Assembly: GCA_028583685.1 (NCBI GenBank)
Contig: JAMXIF010001193.1
Location: forward strand, 24,636,302-24,700,301
Direction: 5' to 3'
Source of the DNA: Petaurus breviceps papuanus
Lineage: Eukaryota > Chordata > Mammalia > Diprotodontia > Petauridae
DNA: 64,000 nucleotides
Made by a program: the position numbers and the translations under genes
In this document: positions 1 to 10,400 of the stretch, piece by piece
Layout of the letters: each line of letters opens with the position of its first letter
How positions within the stretch are numbered: position 1 is the stretch's first letter
The notes under the pieces: generated by a model
The model's input: only the letters and a program-made list of their open reading frames with translations
Database searches by the model: none
Told to the model about the DNA's origin: nothing

Positions 1-457
1 AACTATCCTCATACTGAGAATAGTCTTATGAGTTACAATTATCATTTTTCCATGTAGGAATGTAAATAGTTCAACTTTAATAAGTTCCTTACGATTTCTT
101 TTTCCTGTTTACCTTCTCATGCTTCTCTTGCTTCTTGTATTTGAAAGTCACATTTTCTGTTCAGCCCTTGTTTTTTCACCAAGAATGCTTGAAAATCCTC
201 TATTTCATTGAATGACATATTTTCCCCTTTAGCATTATACTCAGTTTTTCTGGGTAGGTGATTCTTGGTTTTCCTCCTAGCTGCTTTGACCATGGGAATT
301 TCATATTCTGAGCCCTTCTATACCTTAACATAGAAGCTGCTAGGTCTTTTGCTATCCTGATTGTGTTTCCACAATACTGAAAATTGTTTCTTCCTGACAG
401 CTTGCAGTATTTTCTCCTTAACCTGGGATCTCTGGAATTTGGCTATCTGTGATATAA

Positions 458-1519
458 TGCCAAGCAAAGGCAACTTCCCAAGGTTCAAAATACCAGCATA
501 GGTGCTCTCCATTTCATTCAGTGAAAAATTAAGAACAGAGAAGATCAAAATATGACATCATTCAAAATACAGCATTTACTAAGTGTGATTCAATAATCTC
601 CAAGTACTACCTGATTTAATCAAGTATTACCCCACCCCAGGACATTACATTCATTTAATCAATTACAAAGTCCCTGTTCTACATACTACTCCACCCCTAG
701 GCTTTACCTTCATTTAGTCTATCACAAAGCCCCTGTTCTCAAATGGAGATTAGTTTCCAATCATAAGTAAAGTACATTCCTTTGTTCAATCACAGAGCAC
801 AAAAAGGTCAAAAGTTCCCCACCCCTGGGTCACAATTGAATCTACCCCAGAGTTCCAACAAGCTTAATCACAGCACCTAATACCCAAATGGAGGTCTTTT
901 CTTCATCTTGACACAAGGCAAGTTCTCAGCAGTCTTTGTTCCTGGGGAGACAAAGCTTAGCAAGGCCACAAGATACATTGCCAGTCTCTTCATTAATTCA
1001 TTCTCTCTCTGCAGAACAGCCCTAGGACCCCTGAAAACATTAGCAAAACCCTCTTCCAGGATTTCTGTAAATATACAACAAGAAAATCCTTCTTCAGGGC
1101 TTCTGAACCAACAGCAAGGTTCTAACACTTCTGAAACAACAGGACTGTCTTTCACCAGTGGACAAATCTGGCAAAACAACATCAAAACAGACAGACAAAG
1201 TACCAGCATAACAGCCATGTCTCCTCAGTCCTTGGCAGCTCTGGGTGGCAGGTCTCAAAAGTCCAGGGCAATTCAAAGTGGCCCTCAGCAATCCTCTCAG
1301 TCTCTCTCTGCTTCCAAAAGGGTGCTGCTTCCAAAAAGTTCTTCTGCCTCTCTCTGGTGTCTCTCTAAATTTAAGTCACCAGCTCCTCCCAGTTCAGCCC
1401 TCTCTTTTCACGTCAACAAATCCATCCCACAAGTGGGATTAACAAGCTCTGGGTTTTAACACAATCAAACCAAAAACCAAGCCAATACAGGGGGATCTTT
1501 ATATTCCATTACTATCACA
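458..1519 (-). mobile_element. Probable solo LTR inside the L1 (old retrovirus fossil)
   Basis: An insertion of about 1.06 kb splits L1 sequence that is continuous in the second L1 near 38800. It begins TG and ends CA on either strand, with weakly matching 6-bp flanks (452-457 and 1520-1525). Orientation is uncertain; on the minus strand a TATAAA-like motif lies about 20 bp from its start. No internal retroviral genes are seen, so it is a solo LTR if it is an LTR at all. The open frames at 908-1459 (+) and 1218-877 (-) lie wholly within it, and I do not count them as genes. Confidence 0.55.
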
Positions 1520-1670
1520 CTATCATTTTCCTAGGAGTTTTCTTTTTGGGATCTTTTTCAAGAGGTGATAGGTGAATTCTTTCAGTTTCTATTTTTGCCC
1601 TCTGGTTCTAGAATGTCAGGGCAATTTTGCTTGATAATTTCTTGAAAGATGGTATCTAAGCTCTTTTTTT

Positions 1671-1966
1671 TTTTAAGCAATTGGGGTTAAGTAACTTGCT
1701 CAAGGTTACACGGCCAGTTATTTCTGGGAGTGGTGCTAAGTATTTGAGCCCGGATTTGATCCCCAGGTCATCCCAACACTGGAGCCGGTGTTCTTACTTG
1801 CTGAGCCATCTGGCCTCCCCTAAGCAATTGGGGTTAAGTAACTTGCTCAAAGTTACACGGCCAGGTGTTTCTGGGTGGGTGCTAAGTGTCTGAGCCCGGA
1901 TTCGATCCCCAGGTCATACAGACACTGGAACTGGTGCTCTTACTTGCTATGCTACCTGGCCACCCC
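1671..1966 (-). mobile_element. Dimeric tRNA-derived SINE
   Basis: Two similar units of about 146 bp (1674-1820 and 1821-1966) lie head to tail with a single poly(A) tail (poly-T at 1664-1673 on the + strand). One target duplication, about CTAAGCTCTTTTTTT, flanks the pair (about 1656-1670 and 1966-1980). On the minus strand each unit starts GGGG(T/A)GGCCAG, has a tRNA-like A box (about TAGCATAGCAAG) and a B box (GGATCGAATCC), and ends CCCCAATTGCTTA. The absence of a tail or duplication between the units indicates insertion as a dimer. Confidence 0.8.
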
Positions 1967-2942
1967 TAAGCTCTTTTTTTGATCATGGCTTTCAGGTAGT
2001 CCAATAATTTTAAAATTATCTCTCCTGGATCTATTTTCCAGGTCAGTGGTTTTTCCAAAGAGATATTTCATATTGCCTTCTATTTTTTAATTTGTTTGGA
2101 TCTGTTTTATAGTATCTTGATTTCTCATAAAGTCATTAGCTTCCAATTACTCCAATCTTATTTTGAAGGAGTTATTCTCTTCAGTTAGTTTTTGAAATTA
2201 CTTTTCCATCTGGAAAATTCAGCTTTTTAAGGCATCCTTCTCCTCACTGATTTTTGAGCCTCTTTTGCCATTTGAGTTAGTCTGTTTTTTAAGGTGTTAT
2301 TTTCTTCAGTGTACTTTTATGTTTCCTTTAGCAGACTGTTGATTCATTTTCATGATTTTCTTTCATTTCTCTTCCCATTTTTTCCTCCACTTCTCTTACT
2401 TGATGTTCAAAATCCTTCTTGAGCTCCTCCATGGCCTGTAACAAGTTCATATTTTTCTTGTATGCTTTTGATGCAGGAGCTCTGACTTTGCTGTCTTCCT
2501 CCCATTCCATTCCTTGATCCTTTTTGTCCCCAAAAAAGGAATCTATGGTTTGATTATATTCCTGGGCTTGCTCATCTTGCCAGTCAATTACTTGACTTTT
2601 GAGGGCTTTGCCATAGTAGAACTCTGCTTCCAGAATTGAGAGAGCTATGTCCCAAATCAATGGGATTTTCATGGCTGCTAGAGCTATTAGTTGGGTGCCC
2701 TCTCTACAGACACCACAAGCTCTGGCTCACTGGTGACAAACCCCAGGACCACCACCCAAGACTGTGATTCAGATCCAAGCAGGTTAAAGCAAGAGCGATT
2801 ACCCTCTGAATTGTCACTGGGTCTCCCTGCAGTCTGCAAGCCAGGAGCTCCTGAGGCAGTCTACACTCTTCATCCCCCTGTTCCCACAAAATTCCACTCT
2901 GACCTTTTACTTTCTTTTTGGCATTTATGGGTTGATAATTAT

Positions 2943-3105
2943 TATTTTTTTAAAGCAATTGGGGTTAAGTAACTTGCTCAAGGTTACACGGCCAGGTGAT
3001 TCTGGGAGGGTGCTAAGTGTCTGAGCCCGGATTTGATCCCCAGGTCATCCAGACACTGGGGCCGGTGCTCTGGTGCTCTTACTTGCTGTGCTACCTGGCC
3101 GCCCC
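2943..3105 (-). mobile_element. tRNA-derived SINE, young copy
   Basis: Monomer of the same family as 1671-1966, with poly-T on the left. It is flanked by a perfect 17-bp target duplication, TATGGGTTGATAATTAT, at 2926-2942 and 3106-3122. An internal GGTGCTCT is duplicated at about 3065-3080. The intact duplication indicates a recent insertion. Confidence 0.88.
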
Positions 3106-3430
3106 TATGGGTTGATAATTATGGAAAACTCCACAGCTGCTGGAGATTCTCTCTCTTGAAGTCTACTGCTCTGGCCTCTAGCTGGTCAAAGCCAGGCAGG
3201 GAACCATGGTGCTCACATGGGGCTGTGCTCAGCTCCTAGCCTGGTGTGATAGATCCTTCCTGTTGACCTGCTGGACTTTTTTCATCTGGAGCTTTGTTTC
3301 TCTTTGTCTCTTTGTGGCTTCTGTAGCTCTCAAGTTTGTTTAGAGTCATTTTTTTTAAATGTATTGGAAGTGATTGGAGGGTAGCCCATACCAAGTTTGT
3401 GCTTCTACTCCACCATCTTGGCTCTGCTCA

Positions 3431-4640
3431 GTTTCATGTTCTTTAAAATGAGGGGATGGAACTAGATATTCAAGGTTCTTTCCAGCTTTAAACCTCTGGT
3501 CCTGGGCTGCTGTTGCAGGTGCTTTCATCAGTGAGTCTACTCCATCCACCAATGGATCTCAACAAGCCCTTTGGACCTAAATAAATGTCTCAGTGAGTTT
3601 CTGAGGCCCTGGTGCCAGAAAATCAATGAGCCTTTTGGTCCTTAGTCTAACCTTCAGAAAGCAGGCATATACCAGGTCAATGGACTATGTACTTGGTACC
3701 TTTCCAGCTTGGTAGGAACCACCTGCCAGAGTTTATATTTTGTTGGCATAGCCTTAGGAAAGTAAACACCACAAAATCCATGTTATGCCGAAGCTCTTGA
3801 GGAAGACTTCTGTGCACCTTATAAAGTTTAATGACTATTTTTCTCCCCAACAATACAGACTGAGATGTTAGACTGAGAAGTACCACAATTAAGAGCAGAT
3901 TATTTTCTTTTTTGGCAATAACATGGTGGTGTACGAGCTGATAAAGAAAAACAAAGTGAGCTTTTTGAAGGAGAGCTGTTTTCTATCCTTGATCCCTGTG
4001 CATTGATGATTATGTGCTATTGTTGTGGTTCACCATTTATTACAACCAAACAATCAGTGTAAAAAGCCTGTCCAAGAGCACAGTATTCACACCTGCAACT
4101 TAATCATGGAGGTTTAATCATGTTCTTCTAAGAGAACATGGAAAGAAAATGCATCTAAAAGAGAAAGCTAAGAACACGGATTTTTAAAAATTGTTTCTTC
4201 TACACCCAAACCTAAGGAGTATTGACAAGTATATAAACCAATAGATTTGCAGAAAGTCTTGTTTCCTCTTAAGAAGTTTGCCTAGGAAGGTGAACTGGTA
4301 AAACCTACTTTCCCAAACAAGTATAGTGATTAACATGGGCAGAAGTAAGGGGACACTGAATGACCCTAGGTATGGCAGGCACTAGGTTATGACTGAACTG
4401 AGATCCTTTGTATAGCCCTGTTCACTGGGAGGGATACAATTTACTCAGGCTTAAACTATAGTCTGAGGAATTGCTTCAAACCTACCTCCCCAAACTAAAT
4501 ACAGATTGTTTTCTGTAATACACTTTACACCCTACTCAAACTGGTTGTTGGCCAGTTTGAAAATCGACCAAGGTGAAATGCCATTTCCTACCTCCATGAC
4601 TTTGCATAGGGTGACTCCAAGACAAGGAATATTCCTTTGT
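3431..4640. other. Intronic stretch with no confidently identified element
   Basis: About 1.2 kb without an open gene. The section 3590-3900 has the texture of an old minus-strand non-LTR retrotransposon, but I could not assign it. No RNA gene or regulatory site is seen. Confidence 0.5.
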
Positions 4641-4940
4641 GATTCTTCAAAGCATCTGAAATACAGAATTTGAGAATTGGAGGAAAATTCAATGACCACC
4701 CAGTTCAATTCATATGAAAGGAATCCCCAGCATAACATAGAAAACAAGTGGTCATACAAACTTTTCTTAAAAACCCCAATGAAGGGAAACCCACAACCTT
4801 TCCAAGCAGTTCATTGCACTTTTGGATATCTCTACTTATTAGAAAATTTTCTCAGACACCTTATAACTACCACTTATTGCTTCTGGTTCTTCCCTCTGGA
4901 GACCAACAGAACAAAGGCAATCCCTCTTTCATATGACAGT
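4640..4940 (+). mobile_element. CR1/L3-like LINE 3' relic
   Basis: Phrases such as TTGCACTTTTGGATATCTCTA and CTTCCCTCTGGAGACCAACA resemble the 3' region of mammalian L3/CR1 elements. It is heavily diverged. Confidence 0.5.
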
Positions 4941-5499
4941 TCTTTAAATCCAGCCTTGACCACTGTCCATCATCCTTTTCTCTTTGACACTCTCTTCTCT
5001 TTAGATTTCCATGACACTGAGCTCTCCTGCTTCTACATCTATCTTTGTGATAGATCATTCTCTGCCTCCTTTGTTGCATCTTCTTCCAGAGGATTTCCCC
5101 TAACCATGGTTGTTTTTTGAGACTCTGTCCTGGACACTCTTCTTTTCTCCCTCTATAGCATTTCACTTGGTGAATCCATTAGTTCCAGTCATTTTAATGA
5201 TCTAGTCTCTATGCAGATGACTCTCAGATCTGTTTGTCCAGCCATTACCTCTCTGCTGAACTGTAATCTCACATGCCAAACTGCCTACTAAATATTTTGA
5301 ACTGGATATCTGACATCTTAAATTCAGTTTGTCCAAAACTGAACTCATCGTCTTCTTCCTGCCCAGCCCCACAAACTCCCCCTCTTCCCAATTTCCCTAT
5401 TACTGTTAAGGATACCATCATCCTCCCTGTAATCCATGCTCACAACCTCCTTCCTCTCTTGATTCCCCACATCCAATTAGTTGTTTAGTCTTAGTGGTA

Positions 5500-5812
5500 A
5501 CAACAAGAACAATAAAAACTACTATTTATATAGTACTCACTACATTCTAGGCACTTGAATGCACATAAAGTGTGGTAAGCGCTTTATGAATATCAACTCA
5601 TTTGATCCTAACAATAACCCTTGGGGATGGGTGCTATTATTATCTGCATTTTACAGATGAAAAAACTTAGTCAAACAGAAGTTAAGTAGCTTGTCCAGGG
5701 TCACACAGCTCATAAATGTCTGAAGCCAGGTATGAATTCAGGTTTTCCTAATCCAGACCTTATTCTCTGCTCAATCACCATCTGCATCACCATCTAGCTG
5801 CCCCATAATATC
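5500..5812 (-). mobile_element. MIR/CORE-SINE-type relic
   Basis: Contains the antisense MIR signature TTACAGATGAAAAAACT...TTGTCCAGGGTCACACAGCT. It interrupts the L2. Confidence 0.7.
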
Positions 5813-5995
5813 TGTTTTATTCCCTCTCCTTTCCTCAGACACTGGCCACCACTCTGGTACCTGCATCTTCTCACATCTGGAATACTGTGATTTCCTACTG
5901 TTTGGTCTCCTTCCCTCAAGTCTTTTCCCACTCCAATCCTTGCTTTACTCAGTGCTCAAATTTATCATTTTTATTTTATTAATAACAGTTTTCGT

Positions 5996-6135
5996 AGGGG
6001 CATCTAGGTAGCACAGTGAGTACAGCACCAAATACGGCCTCAGACACTTTACACTTACCAGCCATGTGGCCTTGGGCAAATCACTTAACCCTAATTGCCC
6101 TCCAAACAGCAAAAAATAAAAATAAATAAATTTAA
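5996..6135 (+). mobile_element. MAR1-type tRNA/CORE SINE
   Basis: Starts GGGGCATCTAGGTAGCACAG, contains CCATGTGGCCTTGGGCAAAT, and ends in an A-rich tail at about 6105-6135. Typical of marsupial MAR1-like SINEs. Confidence 0.8.
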
Positions 6136-6221
6136 AAAAGTTTTCACTTCCAAATTCTCTCTTTGCCTTCATCCTGCCCCCAGCCATTGAGAAAACAAGA
6201 AATATGATGCCCATAATATGT

Positions 6222-6388
6222 TTTTGTTTTTTGTTTTTTGTTTTGCTTTTTGGAGGGCAGTTGGGGTTAAGTGACTTGCTCAAAGTCACATAGCTAGTAA
6301 TTGTGTCAAGTGTCTGAGGCCAGATTTGAACTCAGGTGCCCCTTACTCTAGGGGCGATGCTCTATTCACTGTGCCACCTAGCCGCCCC
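6222..6388 (-). mobile_element. MAR1-type SINE
   Basis: Reverse orientation: a T-rich tail at 6222-6250, then GTTGGGGTTAAGTGACTTGC, ending GTGCCACCTAGCCGCCCC. A short ATAATA repeat flanks it. Confidence 0.8.
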
Positions 6389-7239
6389 CTATAATACATT
6401 TGAAGTCATGCAAAACATATTCTCACATTAGCTATCTTGCAGATTTATCTTCTTAATGAAGTTCTGATAATGTCTCCTTTACATTACCTGTTCAATAAAC
6501 TTCAGTGATTCACTTTTACCTCCAAGATCAAATATGAAATCTTTTTTGGCTTTTCAGGCCCTTTTTAACCTGGTCCCTTAAAACCTTTCCAGTGTTCTCT
6601 TCTGTATTCTGCTCCATATATTCTGTGATGCAGTGACACTGGCCTGCTCGCTGTCCTTCCTACACAATACATCTTCCAACTTAGTGTTTTCACTGACTGT
6701 ACCCCATAACTGGGACTTTCTCCCTCCTCATTTCTACATTCTTGGCTTTCTTCAAGTGTCAGAATTCTACCTTCTGCAACAATCCTTTCTCCTGCCATCT
6801 CAATTTTAATGTATGTTTTTTCTCTGAAACTACCCCCGATTTATCCTACATTTATGTTGTTTTTATGTTGTCTCCCCCTATACACTGTGAACTCACTAAG
6901 AAAAGGGACTGATTTTTGCCTTTCTTTGTATTTCCACTGCTTAGCACAATGACTAATATACAGCAGGTGATTATTAAATGCTGGTTGACTGAATGACTCA
7001 CCTTCCCAGAACCCATAGTGGCTGTTAGAGGTTCACATGGCTTAGATGTCATAAAAGTCACCAACCTTATTCCTTCTTGTCAGATGAAGGGCACCAGGTC
7101 TTACCATCTGCACTGCAACCACATCCTAATGTTTAACCATCTTCTAGAAAACCAGCACTTTCATCTAATGAAAGTGAGCTTTGCTATCCACATTTCCATT
7201 GATCCCTTAGAAATTTGTAATCTTTCCATCTGCCCTAGA

Positions 7240-8060
7240 GCTGAACTTTTTTTTTTCTGCTGTCTTCTTTAGTTAGATATTAGATAACTGAGTGGTGGGA
7301 GTCTCTCTTTTCTTTTTGTGCCCCTAGAGCTTAGCATAGTGCTTGGCACATATAAAATCCTCACCCCCCCCCCCCCCGCCATTTACTCAATCATTGATGC
7401 ATCCCAGAGTTCCTGGGGGTTTAATTATCTTCTTTATGCCAATTATTCCCATATCTACATATTTGATTCTAGACTCTTTTCTGAAATTCATTCTCACTTC
7501 ACCATGTATCTTTTAGACATCTTAAACTTTATGTTCTGCAGACACCTCAAACATAATGAAACTAAAACTGAATTAATGAATTGCCTTTCCTTCCAAATCT
7601 CCCCCTTACAAATTTTTCTCTTAATCTCTAATGCTGAACCATCTTTCCAATCACCCCAGCTGGAAACCTCAGTGTCATTTTCCACTCTTCATTCTTACTT
7701 GTCCCACATAATCAATTTGTTACCAACCCTATTTCTATCACCGCATCTTTCCTACTCATCTCTTTCTCTACATTCAAACTTTTTCAGATTTTTATCACCT
7801 CTCAACTCTGAACTATTGGAATAGGCTCCTGGCTGATTTCCCTATTTCAAATCATTCCCCATAACAATCCATCCTCATTGAGAGAAGGGACTACCCAGCT
7901 GCCAAAGTGATTTTCCTAAAGTGCAGGTCTGACCATGTCATCCCAACTCAATGAACTCCAGTGACTCAAATATAAAATAAAAAGGCCTCTGGCATTTAAA
8001 ACACTTCAAAACCTGGCCCATACCTTTTAGTCTTCTCATATTTGCCTTTCTCTGGACATT
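7240..8060 (+). mobile_element. L2 LINE relics
   Basis: A short L2 3' end (about 7270-7350, CTTAGCATAGTGCTTGGCACA) is followed by C15 at about 7363-7377. A longer L2 ORF2 remnant lies at 7390-8060, recognised by GTGATTTTCCTAAAGTGCAG and GGTCTGACCATGTCATCC. Open frames here (168 codons at 7318-7824) are decayed L2. Confidence 0.72.
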
Positions 8061-8240
8061 CACTAGCTTGAGAGTTTTCTTAAACTTAAATTTTTCCTTT
8101 CAATTATGGCACTCAGAACTGAAGACAAAATGTCTGGCGAGGTCTGATCTTTTGTTATTGATCTTTTGATTTTTTATATCACCTAGATTTCTCCTTCTAT
8201 CCCATCTCTACTCCATCTTAATACCTTATAACAAAGTTGT
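8061..8240. mobile_element. Possible CR1/L3 3' relic
   Basis: GGCACTCAGAACTGAAGACAAAATGTCTGGCGAGGTCTGATC resembles the L3/CR1 phrase beginning CCCAGAACTGGACACA. Short and diverged. The next 160 bases, to the L1 fragment at about 8400, show nothing recognisable. Confidence 0.4.
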
Positions 8241-8535
8241 TCTTTATTAAAGATGAAGAGAATAAAAACATTAAAACTAGTCCATACCTCAAAGAAACCT
8301 GATGTGATATGTACTGTTCCATAATGATGGATCCTAATGTGTGGAAAGAAGTAAGAGGAGTCTTTCCCCCCTAAATCCCTTCATTGGAGCCATCCTTGTT
8401 CTTTGCAATTTCACAACATTCAATCTGATTATTTTGTGATAGATTTTTCCATCCCAGTTGCTGGAATCATTGTGTGTATTGCTTTCCTGTTCACATCAGT
8501 TCATGTACATCTTGCAATGCTTCCCTGTATTTATA

Positions 8536-8558
8536 CCATGTTTCCCCGATAATAAGAC
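8536..8558 (+). repeat. Left terminal inverted repeat of the pogo-like transposon
   Basis: These 23 bp match the reverse complement of 10401-10423 without mismatch. They are preceded by TA at 8534-8535, the target duplication. Confidence 0.93.
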
Positions 8559-8682
8559 ACTGTCTTATTAAATTTTTTGGACAGAAAAACACCAGAGGGC
8601 CTATTTTCAGGGGAGGGCTTATTTTAATGAACATTGACAGCAATTTTAATAAACAGGTAAATGTGAACAAAAAAATGTACCT

Positions 8683-9981
8683 TTATTCAATAATGATCAT
8701 GTCATCTTCTTCAACAACATCGTCATAAGTGTCCATACCCTGAATTCTGTCCTGGATGTCTTGTGCCTCCATTTCCTTCAGAAGAAGTGGACCCAATCTG
8801 TCATGTCCAGCAATATAGCTCTCTTTAAATGAATATGTCTTGTCCAGGTAACCTGCTCGTAGTGCCTTGGCGACACAGCTGTCAGTAATTTTATCCCATG
8901 ACTTCTTCACCCAAGTCACGACTTCTTGCAGACAGGACTTCACAAAGTTTCCACGCTGATTTCTTTCCATTCTATTTTCAATGTAGTCATTGACTTCCAT
9001 GCGCAAATGGTCCTTGAATGGCTTGTTTATTGCAATATCAAGGGTCTGGAGATAGGCAGTCATTCCTGCAGGAATCATTACTTGATCTATTCTTCTCTCT
9101 GCAAGGAAGTTATTCATTTCTTTAGAGCGGTGAGTGCTGGCTGAATCCCAGACTATCAGACCTCTTTGGTTACCTCGCATAACAAGTGGCAGCATTAAAT
9201 CAACCCACTTTCTTATAACGGCTTGTGTACACCAGGCTTTTTCGGTTTCAAGAACATAAATGCCAGATACACGTTCAATCTTATCTTTCTTGCCCTTACT
9301 GATGATTAGAGGTGTGGCTTTCTTTCCATCCAAACGAATTGCCAAAACACAGGTGACCCATGCACTTTCATAGCCAGTGGTGGGAATGTAGGTTGACGTT
9401 GCACCCCTGTGATGAATTGTTGTTTGAGATCCTTGTCCCATAAACACTGCAGTTTCATCCATAGCAATCATATTGCAGGTTTGATACTTGGAAATGCTGA
9501 TCCTATCAATAAAGGACTTGAATGCAAGTGCACGTTTAATAACTTCAGCATCTTCCAGCTTAAACAGTGTTGTTGATCTTCTTAGGGACAGTTCATACCG
9601 TTGAAGGAAACCATCCAACCAGTGTTGTGATGCTTTGAATCCTTCTGAGACCATTTCAAACTCTGGTGCCATTGAAAGGGCAAATGCTTGAATATCAGCC
9701 CTGCGCACAACCAAGGCCTTTGCTCTCCTGTCAGCAATCCATTCACCAATGAGGATCTCCAAGTCAGGATATAAGGTCTGCTGACCTGATCCAGACCTGT
9801 GCTTTTTCCCTTTTCCCTCATCCACCTGTTGATTGAGGTTATTATAATCTGCTCTCTATTTTCTGACCATTCGAAGATCCAAAAGTTTTTCTTTACAGAA
9901 AACTGCAAGATTCTTGCCATGTGACTCCTCTACAATTGCTTTCTTATACTCAACAGTATAGCTCTTCCTTTTTGTACTCAT
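8683..9981 (-). pseudogene. Pogo-like transposase, full length except for one in-frame stop
   Basis: Transposase for the element at 8536-10423; it would bind the inverted repeats and cut and paste the element into TA sites. Reading from the ATG at 9981-9979, the frame runs 432 codons to a TAA at 8685-8683, broken only by a TAG at 9858-9856 (codon 42). The first 41 codons, beginning MSTKRKSYTVEYKKAIVEES, look like a Brinker-type helix-turn-helix. After the stop comes an open frame of 380 codons from the internal ATG at 9825. A CENP-B/Tc5-type DNA-binding domain lies at about residues 70-147. The DDE_1 catalytic core carries D175 (AMDETAV), D279 (VWDSASTH) and D315 (QTLDIAINKPFK), a DD35D spacing typical of pogo. 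The tail is acidic (EEDD). The stop lies where a tryptophan (TGG) would be expected after RMVRK, so a single G-to-A change is likely. A product starting at the internal ATG would lack the first DNA-binding helix-turn-helix. Confidence 0.92.
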
Positions 9982-10037
9982 GTCTGGGGGTCAAAACAGA
10001 CAGAATAATAAAATTATGACCATCAGTCCTTCTTTTC

Positions 10038-10105
10038 ACTCCATCATGCCCCCTGAGTTCTTCTTTTTTCCTCCATCATGCCCTTTTTATCCTCCATCAT
10101 GCCCC
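10038..10105. repeat. Three copies of CTCCATCATGCCC upstream of the transposase
   Basis: The 13-base motif occurs at about 10040, 10072 and 10092, between the transposase start (9981) and the right inverted repeat. On the transposase strand it reads GGGCATGATGGAG. The position fits a transposase-binding or promoter repeat, but that role is inferred only. Confidence 0.6.
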
Positions 10106-10400
10106 CTCACTCCCGCTTACATACCGGGTTTTTATGTTGTCCTGCCTCAGCTCTCCTCCGCAGCACTGCTCTCAATGGCGCCAGCAAGCAAATCACTGGG
10201 GAAGAACAGGATGACGTTCTCGGGCGTGTGTTTCACGGAGGGGGTGTGAGGAATGGTGCATTCAGAGGGTACCGTAATGTAGTGTGTAGTGCAGGGGATC
10301 ACCTTCACTACAGTAGCAATCTCAATAGGGCTTATTTTCGGGGGTGGGCTTATTTTAGAGGAATCTTACACAGTAAGGGGAGGGCTTATTTTCGGGATAG

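Larger units (their letters stand above)
1..3430 (-). mobile_element. L1 retrotransposon, 5' portion (5' UTR and ORF1), interrupted by other insertions
   Basis: Read on the minus strand, the element starts near 3430 with GAGCCAAGATGGTGGAGTAG, the usual kind of L1 5' start. It continues through an ORF1 region: a 114-codon charged, coiled-coil-like frame at 2672-2328, then LENRSRRDNFKIIGLPES (about 2045-1990), the junction into the L1 ORF1 RNA-recognition part. Sequence at 1-457 and 1520-1660 aligns by eye with 38390-38960 of the second L1. It carries a probable solo LTR (458-1519) and three SINE units (1671-1966, 2943-3105), each with its own flanking duplication. ORF1 is decayed. The element continues to the left outside the window. 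Confidence 0.85.
4941..7000 (+). mobile_element. L2 LINE, 3' half, broken up by nested SINEs
   Basis: Segments 4941-5480, 5815-5955 and 6400-7000 follow the order of L2: reverse transcriptase palm (DTELSCFYIYLCDRSFSASF is similar to the L2 ALSWFxSYLSDRSQSVS motif), the C-terminal part of ORF2, then the 3' end. The 3' end (about 6870-7000) has the typical TTTGTATTTCC...CTTAGCACA and ends TTAAATGCTGGTTGACTGAATGA. The gaps are filled by SINEs at 5500-5812, 5996-6135 and 6222-6388. The reading frame is decayed. Confidence 0.8.

Noticed and set aside
877-1459. Overlapping 183-codon (+) and 113-codon (-) frames; the latter begins with a hydrophobic stretch like a signal peptide
   Set aside because: Both lie wholly inside a probable solo LTR, lack known similarity and have no splice or promoter context as genes.
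4677-5120. 147-codon + strand frame
   Set aside because: It straddles a CR1/L3 relic and an L2 reverse transcriptase relic; not a host gene.
7363-7377. C15 run considered as a G-quadruplex or regulatory element
   Set aside because: A single homopolymer at an L2 relic boundary; no further structure supports a function.
8926-9144. 72-codon + strand frame, and the 112-codon minus-strand frame at 9920-9582
   Set aside because: They are shadows of the transposase in other frames.
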